A stretch of DNA of 64,000 bases from Sphingobacteriales bacterium (GTDB taxonomy: Bacteria; Bacteroidota; Bacteroidia; Chitinophagales; Chitinophagaceae). A program made the position numbers and the translations under genes. Below, piece after piece: positions 8,471 to 17,697 of this stretch. The DNA lies in contig JAAXIF010000098.1 in NCBI GenBank assembly GCA_012270485.1, positions 1-64,000 on the forward strand, given 5' to 3'. Numbering within the stretch: position 1 is the first letter of the stretch; every line of letters starts with the position of its first letter. The notes beneath the pieces were generated by a model, which worked only from the letters and a program-made list of their open reading frames with translations, ran no database searches and had not been told where the DNA came from.

Positions 8471-10129
8471 TTATGCGAGTTGATACTCAGCGAGGTTCAT
8501 TAAATATTTGAGGAGATCACGGATATAATTGCGAACGGTAGTGGCATTGGCCATATCACCCGGATTATTGATATACTGATTCCAGGCATTGGTCCAATAA
8601 TAATCTTCTGATTGTCCACCCAATAAAATATCCTTTTTGATCTGTGCTTTGGAAGTATCTGAAATGTCCAGTCGATACATCAGTTTCGTGAATTCATTGA
8701 TCAACTGATTGGGGTCTCCGGGATTGGAGAATGTTTTGGCAAACTCAGCTCCATTAATGATCATACGTTTACCTCCGAAAGTAAATCCATTCATCACCAT
8801 GGTATCCGTAAACTGATTTCGTTTAGGAAGGGTATCGCTATTAATCCATATCTCATAGAATTGAGGCTCCTGATAATAAGCTTTCCATCCACTCACATCA
8901 GGTGGGTCTCCGATATTCTGCTGCAAGTTGTTACATTGATTTACCAAATAATTCCAATGACCATAGTTGATGGTATACTCAGGTGCAGGTTCAAATGGTA
9001 TCTCGAATTCGCGACATAATCCAACAGTCAAATCTACCGGACTCTTAATCTGACAGCCTCTGGAAAGGATATCATAAAAATGTTCACTCATCAATAAAGT
9101 ACGTAGTACCGGAGCTACTTCATAATTGGCATTTCGAAAAATGACCGCCAGGGGTTTGATGATATTGTTTTCAACTGTTTCATCAATATCATAATAAACA
9201 AACCAGCGATAAAATCTGCGACACATATACTCCGCCACTTCATTGGTAGCAAAGATCATATCGAGCATCGCATCCAGCTCTTCTTCCCCGGCAGTTGGTC
9301 CGTTTTTACCGATGATGACAGTATTGTTATAAAAGGAAGAGAATTTTTTGTCTTTTTTATCGTGTCGGTTATTATCAAAAAAGGAAGAGATGGTATTAAC
9401 ATTGTTTCTCCAACCGGTCAATACACGTGCCGAAGCTTGTACATCTTCTTCTGTGAACAATGAACCCGGACCTTTACCGCAACAGAATAGTTCTTGTAAC
9501 TCACGGCCATAATTTTCGTCGGGTGCAACGGCTTGGTTTAATTGTCCATTCAAATACACCAACATCGCCGGATCAATGGTAACAGCTTTCATTAAGGCTT
9601 TAAAATTCCCCAAAGCAAAACTTCGTAAAAGCGCATGATGTTTGTACAGAAACTGGGCATTGACCTCGGTACTCTCCGTTGCGAGATGGTTATGCCAAAA
9701 CAGGGTCATTTTCTCACGCAGGTTTTGATCTTGATTGATCATTAATCCCATCCACCATTTTTTGAAAGAGTTTCGTCTTAAACTATTAACGGTTCCGTCG
9801 TTGTTAGGGTCATTCACCCAGGTATCACCTTGTAAAATATTGGTATCGGGATTGGTAGCATTGGCAGGGGTTGCATACTCTTTTACCGGTGGTGCAGGTG
9901 GGTCTGGCGGAAGGGTCAACAACAAATCAACCGCCTGTGCACAAGTAAGTGTCTTAAAATAGGCAATATCACTTCTTTTGGCGCCAAACAATGCACGCTT
10001 CAACAAGTGAATGACTTCACTCTCGGTCCAGGGACCCGTATAAGGTGCTAGTCCGGTAGTGGGTGGCGGGGTATCATCTTTCGACTGCGATAATATGCCG
10101 CCGGAGGGTTTAGTTAAGGTTACTTCCAT
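8471..10129 (-). CDS. DUF1800 family protein
   Basis: This 552-residue protein belongs to DUF1800. Visible hallmarks are the N-terminal HLLKRALFGAKRSDI, the middle LFWHNHLATE, the segment YGRELQELFCCGKG and the C-terminal GWKAYYQEP region. Proteins of this family are almost always encoded next to a DUF1501 partner, as here, where it is the upstream gene of the pair. The molecular function is unknown. No classical signal peptide is visible at the chosen start, so either it is exported with the partner or the N-terminus has been misread; the start shown is the only ATG before the conserved region. Confidence 0.8.
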   Translation of the reverse strand: MEVTLTKPSGGILSQSKDDTPPPTTGLAPYTGPWTESEVIHLLKRALFGAKRSDIAYFKTLTCAQAVDLLLTLPPDPPAPPVKEYATPANATNPDTNILQGDTWVNDPNNDGTVNSLRRNSFKKWWMGLMINQDQNLREKMTLFWHNHLATESTEVNAQFLYKHHALLRSFALGNFKALMKAVTIDPAMLVYLNGQLNQAVAPDENYGRELQELFCCGKGPGSLFTEEDVQASARVLTGWRNNVNTISSFFDNNRHDKKDKKFSSFYNNTVIIGKNGPTAGEEELDAMLDMIFATNEVAEYMCRRFYRWFVYYDIDETVENNIIKPLAVIFRNANYEVAPVLRTLLMSEHFYDILSRGCQIKSPVDLTVGLCREFEIPFEPAPEYTINYGHWNYLVNQCNNLQQNIGDPPDVSGWKAYYQEPQFYEIWINSDTLPKRNQFTDTMVMNGFTFGGKRMIINGAEFAKTFSNPGDPNQLINEFTKLMYRLDISDTSKAQIKKDILLGGQSEDYYWTNAWNQYINNPGDMANATTVRNYIRDLLKYLMNLAEYQLA

Positions 10130-10294
10130 ACTCAGGCTTTATATAGGATCTTGAAAATCAAATCTTTCCGTTAAAATAACGCTTTTGTACGTTCCTTTTT
10201 GCTTTTCGGAAAGCTTTAATGATCAGTTAATAAATTAACAGATACAAATCCGTTACACAATGCAGCATCAGAAGGTAAAATATGTCTATATTTA

Positions 10295-10313
10295 GGGTAA
10301 ATCTATTTTACCC
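10295..10313 (+). promoter_or_regulatory. Inverted repeat directly before the ECF sigma gene
   Basis: GGGTAAA (10295-10301) and TTTACCC (10307-10313) form a 7-bp stem with a 5-base loop ending three bases before the ATG. A TATATTTA element (10287-10294) precedes it. It could be an operator or an RNA hairpin limiting initiation; this is inference. Confidence 0.35.
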
Positions 10314-10316
10314 CTC

Positions 10317-10898
10317 ATGACCGAGCAGGCTATCATTGCAGGCTGTTTACAAAACGACGCTGCTGCGCAGCGCGAGTTGTACAATCGGTACAGTCCTAAA
10401 ATGCTGAGTGTGTGCTATCGTTTTGCACCCAACAGAGAAGATGCAGAGGATATGTTACAAGAGGGGTTTATTAAAGTATTTACCCAAATACATACGTTTC
10501 AGAACAAGGGCGCATTTGAAGGATGGATCAGACGCATCATTGTGCATACTTGTATCAACTTTCTAAAGAAGCATAAAAAATTCAATGAAAGTTTGGATAT
10601 CAGTTTCGCTACATCGGTGCATATTAAAGAAGAAACCATTCCTTCCATTATGCAAGCCCGACAGATCATTGAATGCATCAGGTTATTACCGGTAGGTTAT
10701 CGTACCGTTTTAAACCTGTATGCGTTAGAAGGGTATAGTCATAAAGAAATCGGCATCATGCTGGATATCGAGGAAAGTACAAGTAGAAGTCAGTACACTC
10801 GAGCGAAAGCCATGCTGGAAAATATATTGATTCGTAAAAAGATCATTGAGGCACCCAAGCAGGATTATCAATGGCTCGCAGCCTTTAATAAATCCTAG
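10317..10898 (+). CDS. ECF-type RNA polymerase sigma factor
   Basis: This 193-residue sigma-70 family protein has region 2 at about residues 20-90 (LYNRYSPKMLSVCYRFAPNR, then EDMLQEGFIKVFTQI and FEGWIRRIIVHTCINFLKK) and region 4 at about 120-175 (IRLLPVGYRTVLNLYALEGY, then SHKEIGIML). Such factors direct RNA polymerase to a small regulon and are usually held by an anti-sigma factor. The gene immediately downstream (10909) encodes a single-pass membrane protein that may play that part. An inverted repeat covers its leader. Confidence 0.9.
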   Translation: MTEQAIIAGCLQNDAAAQRELYNRYSPKMLSVCYRFAPNREDAEDMLQEGFIKVFTQIHTFQNKGAFEGWIRRIIVHTCINFLKKHKKFNESLDISFATSVHIKEETIPSIMQARQIIECIRLLPVGYRTVLNLYALEGYSHKEIGIMLDIEESTSRSQYTRAKAMLENILIRKKIIEAPKQDYQWLAAFNKS

Positions 10899-10908
10899 TG
10901 TGTTGAAT

Positions 10909-12330
10909 ATGGAAAACCAGAAGTACCAAGACGAATTTGAGCAGTTTTTACACGATGAGGTAAAGCAGCACCGTATGTATCCATCCGATCGGGTATGGAC
11001 CAACATACGTACTGAGTTACATGGACATCGTTCATGGCCGGCACTTACTTTTATTTCTTTATTTATTATTACGGCGCTTACATTAAGTACGGTATTAAGT
11101 ACCCAAGAGAATTTTCATCCTCAGCCATTGTCAATCCCTAACATTGCCAAGGTGGAGCAAGAAACCATTGCCGCGCATAAAGCAGCCGGTGAAAAAAGCC
11201 GTCACTATTTCAATAAACTGGCTCCGGTTCATATTACCATGAATACCATTGCAGCAATGGATTATCCGGCTGCAGATCTGTTTGCGACCAATAATAGTCT
11301 ATCTCAAACCGATCTCACACTCGCGAAAGAAAATATTCAACAACCGACGATTTCAAATACTAAAAACAATAATAGTTTAGCACTTTTTCCTGTCAAAGCT
11401 TTACTGCAACCTCTAGAAGTGATTCAACATTCAGAAGTGGTTGCATCAGAAATCAACACCGCAAAACCGGTTGATGAAACAGTTTCGGCTCAAGATATTC
11501 ATTTGCTACAAGAGAAAGATCCTACAGCAGATGATTATCTGAAGGATTTTTCTTACAACAAAACTCAGCCATTAAAACGCTCTGCCGTTTCAAAATTTGG
11601 TTTTCAGTTTTATATTACGCCGTCTACCAGTTATAGACGTTTATCCGACGAAAAAGTGAAAGAGATCATTCAGCCTGCTGTTGCTTCTTTACCTATAAAT
11701 ACACCGTTGAACCAATTATCAAACGTAAATGAAGTTGTACGCCATCGTCCGGCAGTAGGTTTGGAAGTAGGTTTTGCAGTACTGTACAATATAAGCAGTC
11801 GCTTGAAACTCAAAACAGGTTTACAACTAAATATCAGACAGTATCAAATCGAAACATTCCAATCTCGCACTTATGATCCTACTACGATTTCATTGATCAG
11901 CTTTAATGGCGTAGAAAATATTACACGTTTTTCTCCTTATAATAATAATGTTGGCTATAAGCAAACAGAACTAGAGAACAAAGTATACCAATTGGCCATT
12001 CCAATAGGTATTCAGTGGGATGTGATCAAGGGTAAACATGTAGGTATTAATATGGAAGCTTCTGTGCAACCTACTTTTAACCTGAATAAAAGTGTTTATC
12101 TCCTTTCAACCGATTACAGACATTATGCAGAAGGCAATGATTTGGTCAGAAAATGGAATATCAATACCAGTATAGGACTGAATCTTAGCTATAAAGCGGG
12201 TAAAACCAGTTGGCAGATCGGACCACAGATTCGTTATCAGCACTTACCTACTTATTCCAATAAATACCCCATCAAGGAATACCTGATGGATTATGGCATG
12301 CGTATAGGCTTTACAAGGGCTATTCAATAA
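10909..12330 (+). CDS. Membrane-anchored beta-barrel-like protein, possible sigma partner
   Basis: The 473-residue product has a charged cytoplasmic N-terminus (MENQKYQDEFEQFLHDEVKQ), one membrane helix at about 44-64, a low-complexity periplasmic linker and a C-terminal ~240-residue beta-rich region resembling porin-like outer-membrane domains (KLKTGLQLNIRQYQ, QIGPQIRYQHLPTY). It begins 10 bp after the sigma factor stop, so the two are cotranscribed. The short N-terminal tail plus membrane helix fits an anti-sigma-like anchor, but no zinc HxxxCxxC motif is present, so that role is inference. I used the ATG at 10909; the frame runs upstream but would overlap the sigma gene. Confidence 0.65.
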   Translation: MENQKYQDEFEQFLHDEVKQHRMYPSDRVWTNIRTELHGHRSWPALTFISLFIITALTLSTVLSTQENFHPQPLSIPNIAKVEQETIAAHKAAGEKSRHYFNKLAPVHITMNTIAAMDYPAADLFATNNSLSQTDLTLAKENIQQPTISNTKNNNSLALFPVKALLQPLEVIQHSEVVASEINTAKPVDETVSAQDIHLLQEKDPTADDYLKDFSYNKTQPLKRSAVSKFGFQFYITPSTSYRRLSDEKVKEIIQPAVASLPINTPLNQLSNVNEVVRHRPAVGLEVGFAVLYNISSRLKLKTGLQLNIRQYQIETFQSRTYDPTTISLISFNGVENITRFSPYNNNVGYKQTELENKVYQLAIPIGIQWDVIKGKHVGINMEASVQPTFNLNKSVYLLSTDYRHYAEGNDLVRKWNINTSIGLNLSYKAGKTSWQIGPQIRYQHLPTYSNKYPIKEYLMDYGMRIGFTRAIQ

Positions 12331-12350
12331 CCAACTACTATCTGTTTATG

Positions 12351-12379
12351 GCCATCCACCTAAGGCGGATGGCTTTTTT
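12351..12379 (+). terminator. Intrinsic terminator after the sigma operon
   Basis: GCCATCC (12351-12357) pairs with GGATGGC (12367-12373), with a further internal CC/GG pairing, followed by six T. Confidence 0.85.
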
Positions 12380-12393
12380 ATGTGTGGTTTAAA

Positions 12394-12401
12394 TAATTTT
12401 G
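12394..12401 (+). promoter_or_regulatory. -7 promoter element of the lipoprotein gene
   Basis: TAATTTTG matches the Bacteroidota -7 consensus TAnnTTTG and lies just after the preceding terminator and four bases before the ATG at 12406, implying a very short or absent leader. No clear -33 element is visible. Confidence 0.4.
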
Positions 12402-12405
12402 TCGG

Positions 12406-12975
12406 ATGAAACAATTAGCAGTGATACTGATGAGCTATTGGCTCTTGGCTTGTGGTGAAAGTGTACAAACAAACCCTCAATTACAACCATCTCCGGATAG
12501 TACCCAATTTTACCCGACCGCTTCTTTTTTTGAAAATCAAATAACCATCCTTCCAACCATGAAAAAGAAGATGCTCGTTTTTCATACCAAGGATGGGAAA
12601 AAAGATTCTACCCAATTGTCTATAGCTACTTTTCAAGAACTGGTAAAAGAGTTCATAGCAAAAGATATAACCGATGCTACTACAAAGAAGCATTACCGCG
12701 AAACCATTTTTCAAGATGCTGCTACCAACAGTTACACTTTGAGTTATACTGCTGTTGACACTACGGTAACAGTAAAAGGAATGGAAGTACTATTGGATGA
12801 ACAAACCAATCAGGTAAAACGTGTTTTCATTAGAAGTGTATACCGAAAGGGAAATGGCTCTATTATGGAACAACATAATTGGAATACAGCCAAAGGGTTT
12901 CAGATCATTCGTTCAATTACGAATGTACAAGGATATACTACGAACGAACTTACTGAAGTTCGATGGGAAGAGTGA
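12406..12975 (+). CDS. Hypothetical lipoprotein
   Basis: This 189-residue protein has a short signal peptide and a lipobox (MKQLAVILMSYWLLACGES, Cys16), then a Q/P/T-rich linker. The rest of the protein is beta-rich with no motif I recognise; the C-terminal half alternates hydrophobic and charged strands. It stands between a terminator and uvrC, with 48 bp to the uvrC start. It is probably anchored in the outer membrane facing the periplasm. The function is unknown. Confidence 0.6.
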   Translation: MKQLAVILMSYWLLACGESVQTNPQLQPSPDSTQFYPTASFFENQITILPTMKKKMLVFHTKDGKKDSTQLSIATFQELVKEFIAKDITDATTKKHYRETIFQDAATNSYTLSYTAVDTTVTVKGMEVLLDEQTNQVKRVFIRSVYRKGNGSIMEQHNWNTAKGFQIIRSITNVQGYTTNELTEVRWEE

Positions 12976-13023
12976 AATAAGCAATCAGGTCCACAGGACT
13001 CCTTCGGAGAATAAGAAATTTTT

Positions 13024-14841
13024 ATGACGCAGCAGGAATTTCAACAGATAGCACATACCATACCGCTTCAGCCAGGTATCTATAAATATTTTGATGCGGA
13101 TGATACTTTATTATATGTAGGAAAAGCCAAAGAACTGCGCAAAAGGGTGAGTTCTTATTTTTCAAAAACGTTTACTACTTATAAAACCCATGAACTGGTT
13201 CAACGTATTCAACGTATTGAGTTCACGATCGTAGACTCTGAACAGGATGCTTTTTTACTGGAGAACGCATTAATCAAAGAATACCAACCACGTTTCAATA
13301 TCAATCTCAAAGACGATAAAACCTATCCCTATATCGTCATCAAAAAAGAACCTTTCCCGCGTATTTTTCTCACCAGAAAAAAAATCAATGACGGATCTGA
13401 ATATTTAGGTCCTTTTACGTCTAGCGGCAAGGTCAGAGAACTGATCAGCTTTATCAGGCAATACATTCCTTTACGCACTTGCAAGTTAAACTTGGGTGAT
13501 GCACAAATTCGCAGAGGTAAATACAAGGTTTGTCTGGAATATCACCTCGGCAATTGTAAAGGTCCGTGTGAGGGATTGCAGGATGCAGCATCCTATGATG
13601 AGGGATTACAACAGGTGAGAAATATCTTAAAGGGCAATCTTGGATCTGTGATCCAGCATTTTAAAAAACAGATGCAAGAACATGCTACGAATCTTGAGTT
13701 TGAAAAAGCTGAGTCCGTTCGCAAAAAAATAGAGCACTTAGAAAACTATCAGTCCAAATCTGTCATTGTCAGTAAGCATCTCAGCAGTCTGGATGTATTT
13801 GCCATTTTAAAAGATGGCGATACTGCTTATGTAAGTTATCTTATGGTCCAAAATGGAACCATCGTTCAAACACATACCGTACCATTGGAAACCAAACTGG
13901 AAGAAACAGAAGAAGAAGTACTGAGTTTTGCCATCAGTAGAATGAGGACCGATTTTAATAGTTTATCCAAAGAAGTGATTGTTCCATTTGAAATAGAATA
14001 TCCTGATCCAACCTTAGTATTTACTATTCCAAAAGGTGGAGATAAAAAGAAGTTATTAGAACTGGCACTAAAGAATGTAAATTATTTTCAAGAAGAGTTA
14101 CGAAGAAAGAAAGTATTACATCTGGAAGGGCGTACAGACATGGAAAAGAAAAAAGTATTGTACGAATTACAGGACTACTTGCATTTACAAGAAACACCCG
14201 TGCATATTGAATGTTTTGATAACTCAAACTTCCAAGGCAGTTACCCTGTATCAGCGATGGTATGTTTCAGAGATGGAATGCCCAGTAAAAAAGATTATAG
14301 ACACTACCATGTAAAAACGGTAAAAGGTATCAATGATTTCGCTACTATGAAAGAAGTGGTATACAGAAGATACCAACGATTATTGACAGAAGAAATGCCA
14401 TTACCGCAATTGGTCATTATTGATGGGGGTAAAGGACAATTAGGTGCTGCTATGGAAAGCATTCATGCATTGAATTTGCATGGCAGATTAACTATTGTTG
14501 GATTGGCAAAAAATGAAGAGGAGATTTTCTTTCCGGGAGATTCTGCTTCTATCAAATTGCCTTGGGACAGCAATTCGCTAAAACTCGTTCGCAGAATACG
14601 CGATGAAGTTCACCGATTTGGTATTACTTTTCATCGAAACCAACGATCAAAAGGCACATTCAAAAATGAACTGGAACAGATTGATGGAATCGGTAAACAA
14701 ACGGTCATCGTTTTGCTGAAAGAATTTAAATCAGTAAAAAATATTAGAAATGCAGATAAAAAAGACCTTGTTCATTTAATCGGCAGTAAAAGAACGGATG
14801 CTTTATTGGCATTTTTTGAAGAGAAAGAAGAGAAGGAATAA
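13024..14841 (+). CDS. uvrC: Excinuclease ABC subunit C
   Basis: UvrC makes both incisions around bulky DNA lesions during nucleotide excision repair after UvrAB loading. The 605-residue protein has the GIY-YIG nuclease domain at the N-terminus (PGIYKYFDADDTLLYVGKA), the Cys-rich stretch (CLEYHLGNCKGPCEG), the UVR domain (about 200-240, FEKAESVRKKIEHLE), the RNase H-like endonuclease domain (HIECFDNSNFQGSYPVSAMV, LVIIDGGKGQL) and C-terminal helix-hairpin-helix motifs (LEQIDGIGKQTV). Length and domain order are typical. It ends in an intrinsic terminator. Confidence 0.97.
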   Translation: MTQQEFQQIAHTIPLQPGIYKYFDADDTLLYVGKAKELRKRVSSYFSKTFTTYKTHELVQRIQRIEFTIVDSEQDAFLLENALIKEYQPRFNINLKDDKTYPYIVIKKEPFPRIFLTRKKINDGSEYLGPFTSSGKVRELISFIRQYIPLRTCKLNLGDAQIRRGKYKVCLEYHLGNCKGPCEGLQDAASYDEGLQQVRNILKGNLGSVIQHFKKQMQEHATNLEFEKAESVRKKIEHLENYQSKSVIVSKHLSSLDVFAILKDGDTAYVSYLMVQNGTIVQTHTVPLETKLEETEEEVLSFAISRMRTDFNSLSKEVIVPFEIEYPDPTLVFTIPKGGDKKKLLELALKNVNYFQEELRRKKVLHLEGRTDMEKKKVLYELQDYLHLQETPVHIECFDNSNFQGSYPVSAMVCFRDGMPSKKDYRHYHVKTVKGINDFATMKEVVYRRYQRLLTEEMPLPQLVIIDGGKGQLGAAMESIHALNLHGRLTIVGLAKNEEEIFFPGDSASIKLPWDSNSLKLVRRIRDEVHRFGITFHRNQRSKGTFKNELEQIDGIGKQTVIVLLKEFKSVKNIRNADKKDLVHLIGSKRTDALLAFFEEKEEKE

Positions 14842-14850
14842 AATAAAAAA

Positions 14851-14881
14851 GGGGTCAGGATAGAAATCCAACCCCGTTTTT
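14851..14881 (+). terminator. Terminator after uvrC
   Basis: GGGGT pairs with ACCCC and GGAT with ATCC around an AGAA loop (14851-14875), followed by GTTTTT. Confidence 0.8.
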
Positions 14882-14978
14882 AAAATCCAATATCCTATGA
14901 AAAACCGTGGTAAAGTTAAGGAATCCGTTTAATTAATCAATATTCAAATTTGAAAAATTGTATTATAATGTATTTTTA

Positions 14979-15008
14979 ATAAAAAAGGGAGCCTATAGGC
15001 CCCCTTTT
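14979..15008 (-). terminator. Terminator of the gldKLMN operon
   Basis: GGGAGCC faces GGCCCCC around TATA, with A-runs on one side and T-runs on the other, so it can act on both strands. On the minus strand it follows the gldN stop and runs into six T. Confidence 0.8.
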
Positions 15009-15034
15009 CTGCATAACATATTGATTATGAGCTC

Positions 15035-16081
15035 TTAATACTGCCATAGGTCTTGTTCATAGTTGAACAAACGTTCTTTGATATTCTCCCCTTCTAATAA
15101 CCTAAACAGCGGATCACGAATTAGGGCACTGAGGAAGCGATCACTGGGGTTATTGCTACTGGTTTTCACAATATAGCTTCCGAAAAAGCGACTTTCAAAG
15201 AGCTCTTCCCATGTCATTCGACCTGCATAATTCTTTGTATTGTATACATTGTATTTAGTAAGGGTCTTACGCAGATCGGGGTAATAGATCCAGAAAAGTG
15301 TTCTGGGGGTTGACTTACCATTGATCACCAGTTTGGCAACAGGAGCTATCCCGATGATGCGTACAAACATACGGCTGGCTTCTTTGTCGAAGATCCATTG
15401 TTCTTTTAAACGAAAAGTATAAATAGAGTCAGGATTGGGCGCAAACTTCGTATCATAAATAACTGCGGTATCTACAACATTCGGATTATCGGCATTCTGT
15501 ACTAACTGTGTATCCAAACGTCCTTTCAGCATTTTAGTGATATCATCATAAGACATTGGCTTGGTAAAACGATCATCTCCCCCTTCTGCAGAGAAAGGAA
15601 CCACACTGTCGTTTTTGATAGCACTTAGCAAAATAGAGAAGAAACGTTGATCACCCAGATCATCTTTACCCGGATACATGAAAGGCTGGTTTACTTTTTC
15701 ACGCGCATCAATCTCTCTCCAAATAAATTCACTGAATAACCAATCATCTTCACGAAGATGTTCATATTCCAATGGACGTTTTTCTCTTGTCTGACTGCGG
15801 TCTGCCGCAGTTTCGTTACGAAGGCTACGAGGAACTACTTCTCCAAAACCACCCACAATAGTAGTATCCACCGTTTTGCTAGGCTTAATGCTTGCCGGAT
15901 CTACAGCAGGCCTATTGGCATTGGTAGTTGTTGTTGCCGGTTTAGTAGTATCACGCTTAGCAGCAGCAGAATCCGCCGCATTTCTGGGGCGATTATTATT
16001 ATTCCGCAAATTGAATTGTGCCATAGCAGTGGTACCTGCTAACAATGAAACCGTCACGCACAATAAGAATGTTTTTTTCAT
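15035..16081 (-). CDS. gldN: Gliding motility / T9SS protein GldN
   Basis: GldN (PorN in Porphyromonas) is a periplasmic component of the type IX secretion system that associates with the GldK ring. The product of about 348 residues has a signal peptide (MKKTFLLCVTVSLLAGTTAMAQ), an Asn/Pro/Thr-rich linker and the conserved domain (HLREDDWLFSEFIWREIDAR; KEQWIFDKEASRMFVRIIGIAP; FWIYYPDLRKTL). It is the last gene of gldKLMN, 10 bp after gldM. I chose the MKK start over one two codons upstream. The DRF-type C-terminus and order leave little doubt. Confidence 0.95.
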   Translation of the reverse strand: MKKTFLLCVTVSLLAGTTAMAQFNLRNNNNRPRNAADSAAAKRDTTKPATTTTNANRPAVDPASIKPSKTVDTTIVGGFGEVVPRSLRNETAADRSQTREKRPLEYEHLREDDWLFSEFIWREIDAREKVNQPFMYPGKDDLGDQRFFSILLSAIKNDSVVPFSAEGGDDRFTKPMSYDDITKMLKGRLDTQLVQNADNPNVVDTAVIYDTKFAPNPDSIYTFRLKEQWIFDKEASRMFVRIIGIAPVAKLVINGKSTPRTLFWIYYPDLRKTLTKYNVYNTKNYAGRMTWEELFESRFFGSYIVKTSSNNPSDRFLSALIRDPLFRLLEGENIKERLFNYEQDLWQY

Positions 16082-16091
16082 AACCAATGCT

Positions 16092-17645
16092 TTATTGCAA
16101 TATGAATGTAATGTTCTGATCTATTTTTCTGGTTCCGCCACCCGGTTGTTTCAGTTTGATTTCACCAATAGTAACGGTAGTACCGGGCTGGCAACGTCTG
16201 ATCAGATTTTGGGCGTCGCCACTGAATGATGGACCATTCACTTCTGCAAATTCAGGTTCATCGAAACCTTTACCGGTACAAATCAACATATAGCTCAATA
16301 CTTCAAACTTCACTCCTTCAAAAACGAAATCACGTAAATCAGCGATTACCCCTCTTTGAACACGGAATACATTGGCGTTCATCGTTCCACCTGCACTACC
16401 ACCTACAATGGCAATTGGATCTGGAACACGTTTTACAGGAATAGCGATACGTTGTGTTGTTTTACCATCGGTGGCCACCACATTTACTGTACCCAGTTGG
16501 TTACAAGTAACAATGTATTGTCCGGCACCTGCCTTGGTAAGTGTAGCACCAGCACCCTCAATATTCACTTTTACTTTTTCATCGCCGCCGCCGCCGGTTA
16601 CGCTCAATGGATTTTCAAGACCTTGATAAAACACGCGCGTTTTATCGGTAGATACCACCAATCCGGAGGGAACACCCACTGTATAACGAACTTCTTTTTC
16701 TACAACTGCGGAGGTACCATCGGGTTTTAAATAAGATATTCTTACTTTTTTTACAGCGGCGCCTGAGTTATTTACACGGGTTTTGTATTCAGCTGCTCCT
16801 TCTGCATTCAAAGCAACGGCTACCCCATCTACTGTAATATTGGGTTTAGCTGCTTTACTGAATGCGCCGATACCAGCAGTGATCACAAGTTCTTCTCCCG
16901 GCATCAGGTATTGAGAATTGGTTCCTGCGAATGCCTGAAATTCATCATAAATCAACTCCACTTGTCCAATCTGACGATGACAATAATCTACCGCTAATGC
17001 CTCACTATTTTTAATATCGTTTTCAAACTTGCTTAATATAGTAATTGCCGCTACGGAAGGTGTCATATGAAAATATCCATAAGCCCAATCACCTTTTCCT
17101 GCTTCACTCGTAGATGGAAGTGGAGTAAGGTCTAATGGTAATGAGGCTTCAATCTCTTTTTTCATATCCGGATCAATCGCCAACAATTGATCTTTAAATG
17201 CTTTTAACCTGCTCAACAACTCCTTACCTCTTCCTTTCCCATTGGGGGGTTCAGAAATGAACATACGGGTTGCTGCATCCAGATTATCTTCTTTATAGGA
17301 CTCCTTTCCATCTTCGCCAACAGTTAATCCAGACTCTTCTTTCAATTCCTTTTTTAAAGCCTCCATGTAAGCATACAGATCATCAGCTAATTTTTGTGCC
17401 TGTTGGGCCTTTGGTAACCATATCTGTGCTTTTTCTCTTGTTTTTGGATCTTCAATCTTTGCTTGAAATGATCTGAATATCTCTGCATTCTTCTTATCTA
17501 CAATTCCATTCGCAGTCATAAGGCTCCTGTCTACCGTTTTAAAGGCATTCAGAATCTCAGATGAAACATTCAGCGCCAACAGTGCCGTAAGCACGAGGTA
17601 CATCATATTGATCATCTTCTGCCTCGGTTCCTTTGGTAATGACAT
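16092..17645 (-). CDS. gldM: Gliding motility / T9SS motor protein GldM
   Basis: GldM forms, with GldL, the inner-membrane proton-driven motor that powers gliding and type IX secretion. The 517-residue protein starts with MSLPKEPRQKMINMMYLVLT and a single membrane helix (LTALLALNVSSEILNAF), followed by a long periplasmic region of helical then Ig-like beta domains (D1-D4), including the conserved YGYFHMTPSVAAITILSKFE. It is 52 bp downstream of gldL and 10 bp upstream of gldN. Length is typical. Confidence 0.96.
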   Translation of the reverse strand: MSLPKEPRQKMINMMYLVLTALLALNVSSEILNAFKTVDRSLMTANGIVDKKNAEIFRSFQAKIEDPKTREKAQIWLPKAQQAQKLADDLYAYMEALKKELKEESGLTVGEDGKESYKEDNLDAATRMFISEPPNGKGRGKELLSRLKAFKDQLLAIDPDMKKEIEASLPLDLTPLPSTSEAGKGDWAYGYFHMTPSVAAITILSKFENDIKNSEALAVDYCHRQIGQVELIYDEFQAFAGTNSQYLMPGEELVITAGIGAFSKAAKPNITVDGVAVALNAEGAAEYKTRVNNSGAAVKKVRISYLKPDGTSAVVEKEVRYTVGVPSGLVVSTDKTRVFYQGLENPLSVTGGGGDEKVKVNIEGAGATLTKAGAGQYIVTCNQLGTVNVVATDGKTTQRIAIPVKRVPDPIAIVGGSAGGTMNANVFRVQRGVIADLRDFVFEGVKFEVLSYMLICTGKGFDEPEFAEVNGPSFSGDAQNLIRRCQPGTTVTIGEIKLKQPGGGTRKIDQNITFILQ

Positions 17646-17697
17646 TTATCTAAAGTTTTCTATTCGGTTTATAATAGGTTTTGCAAGCAAGGAAATA

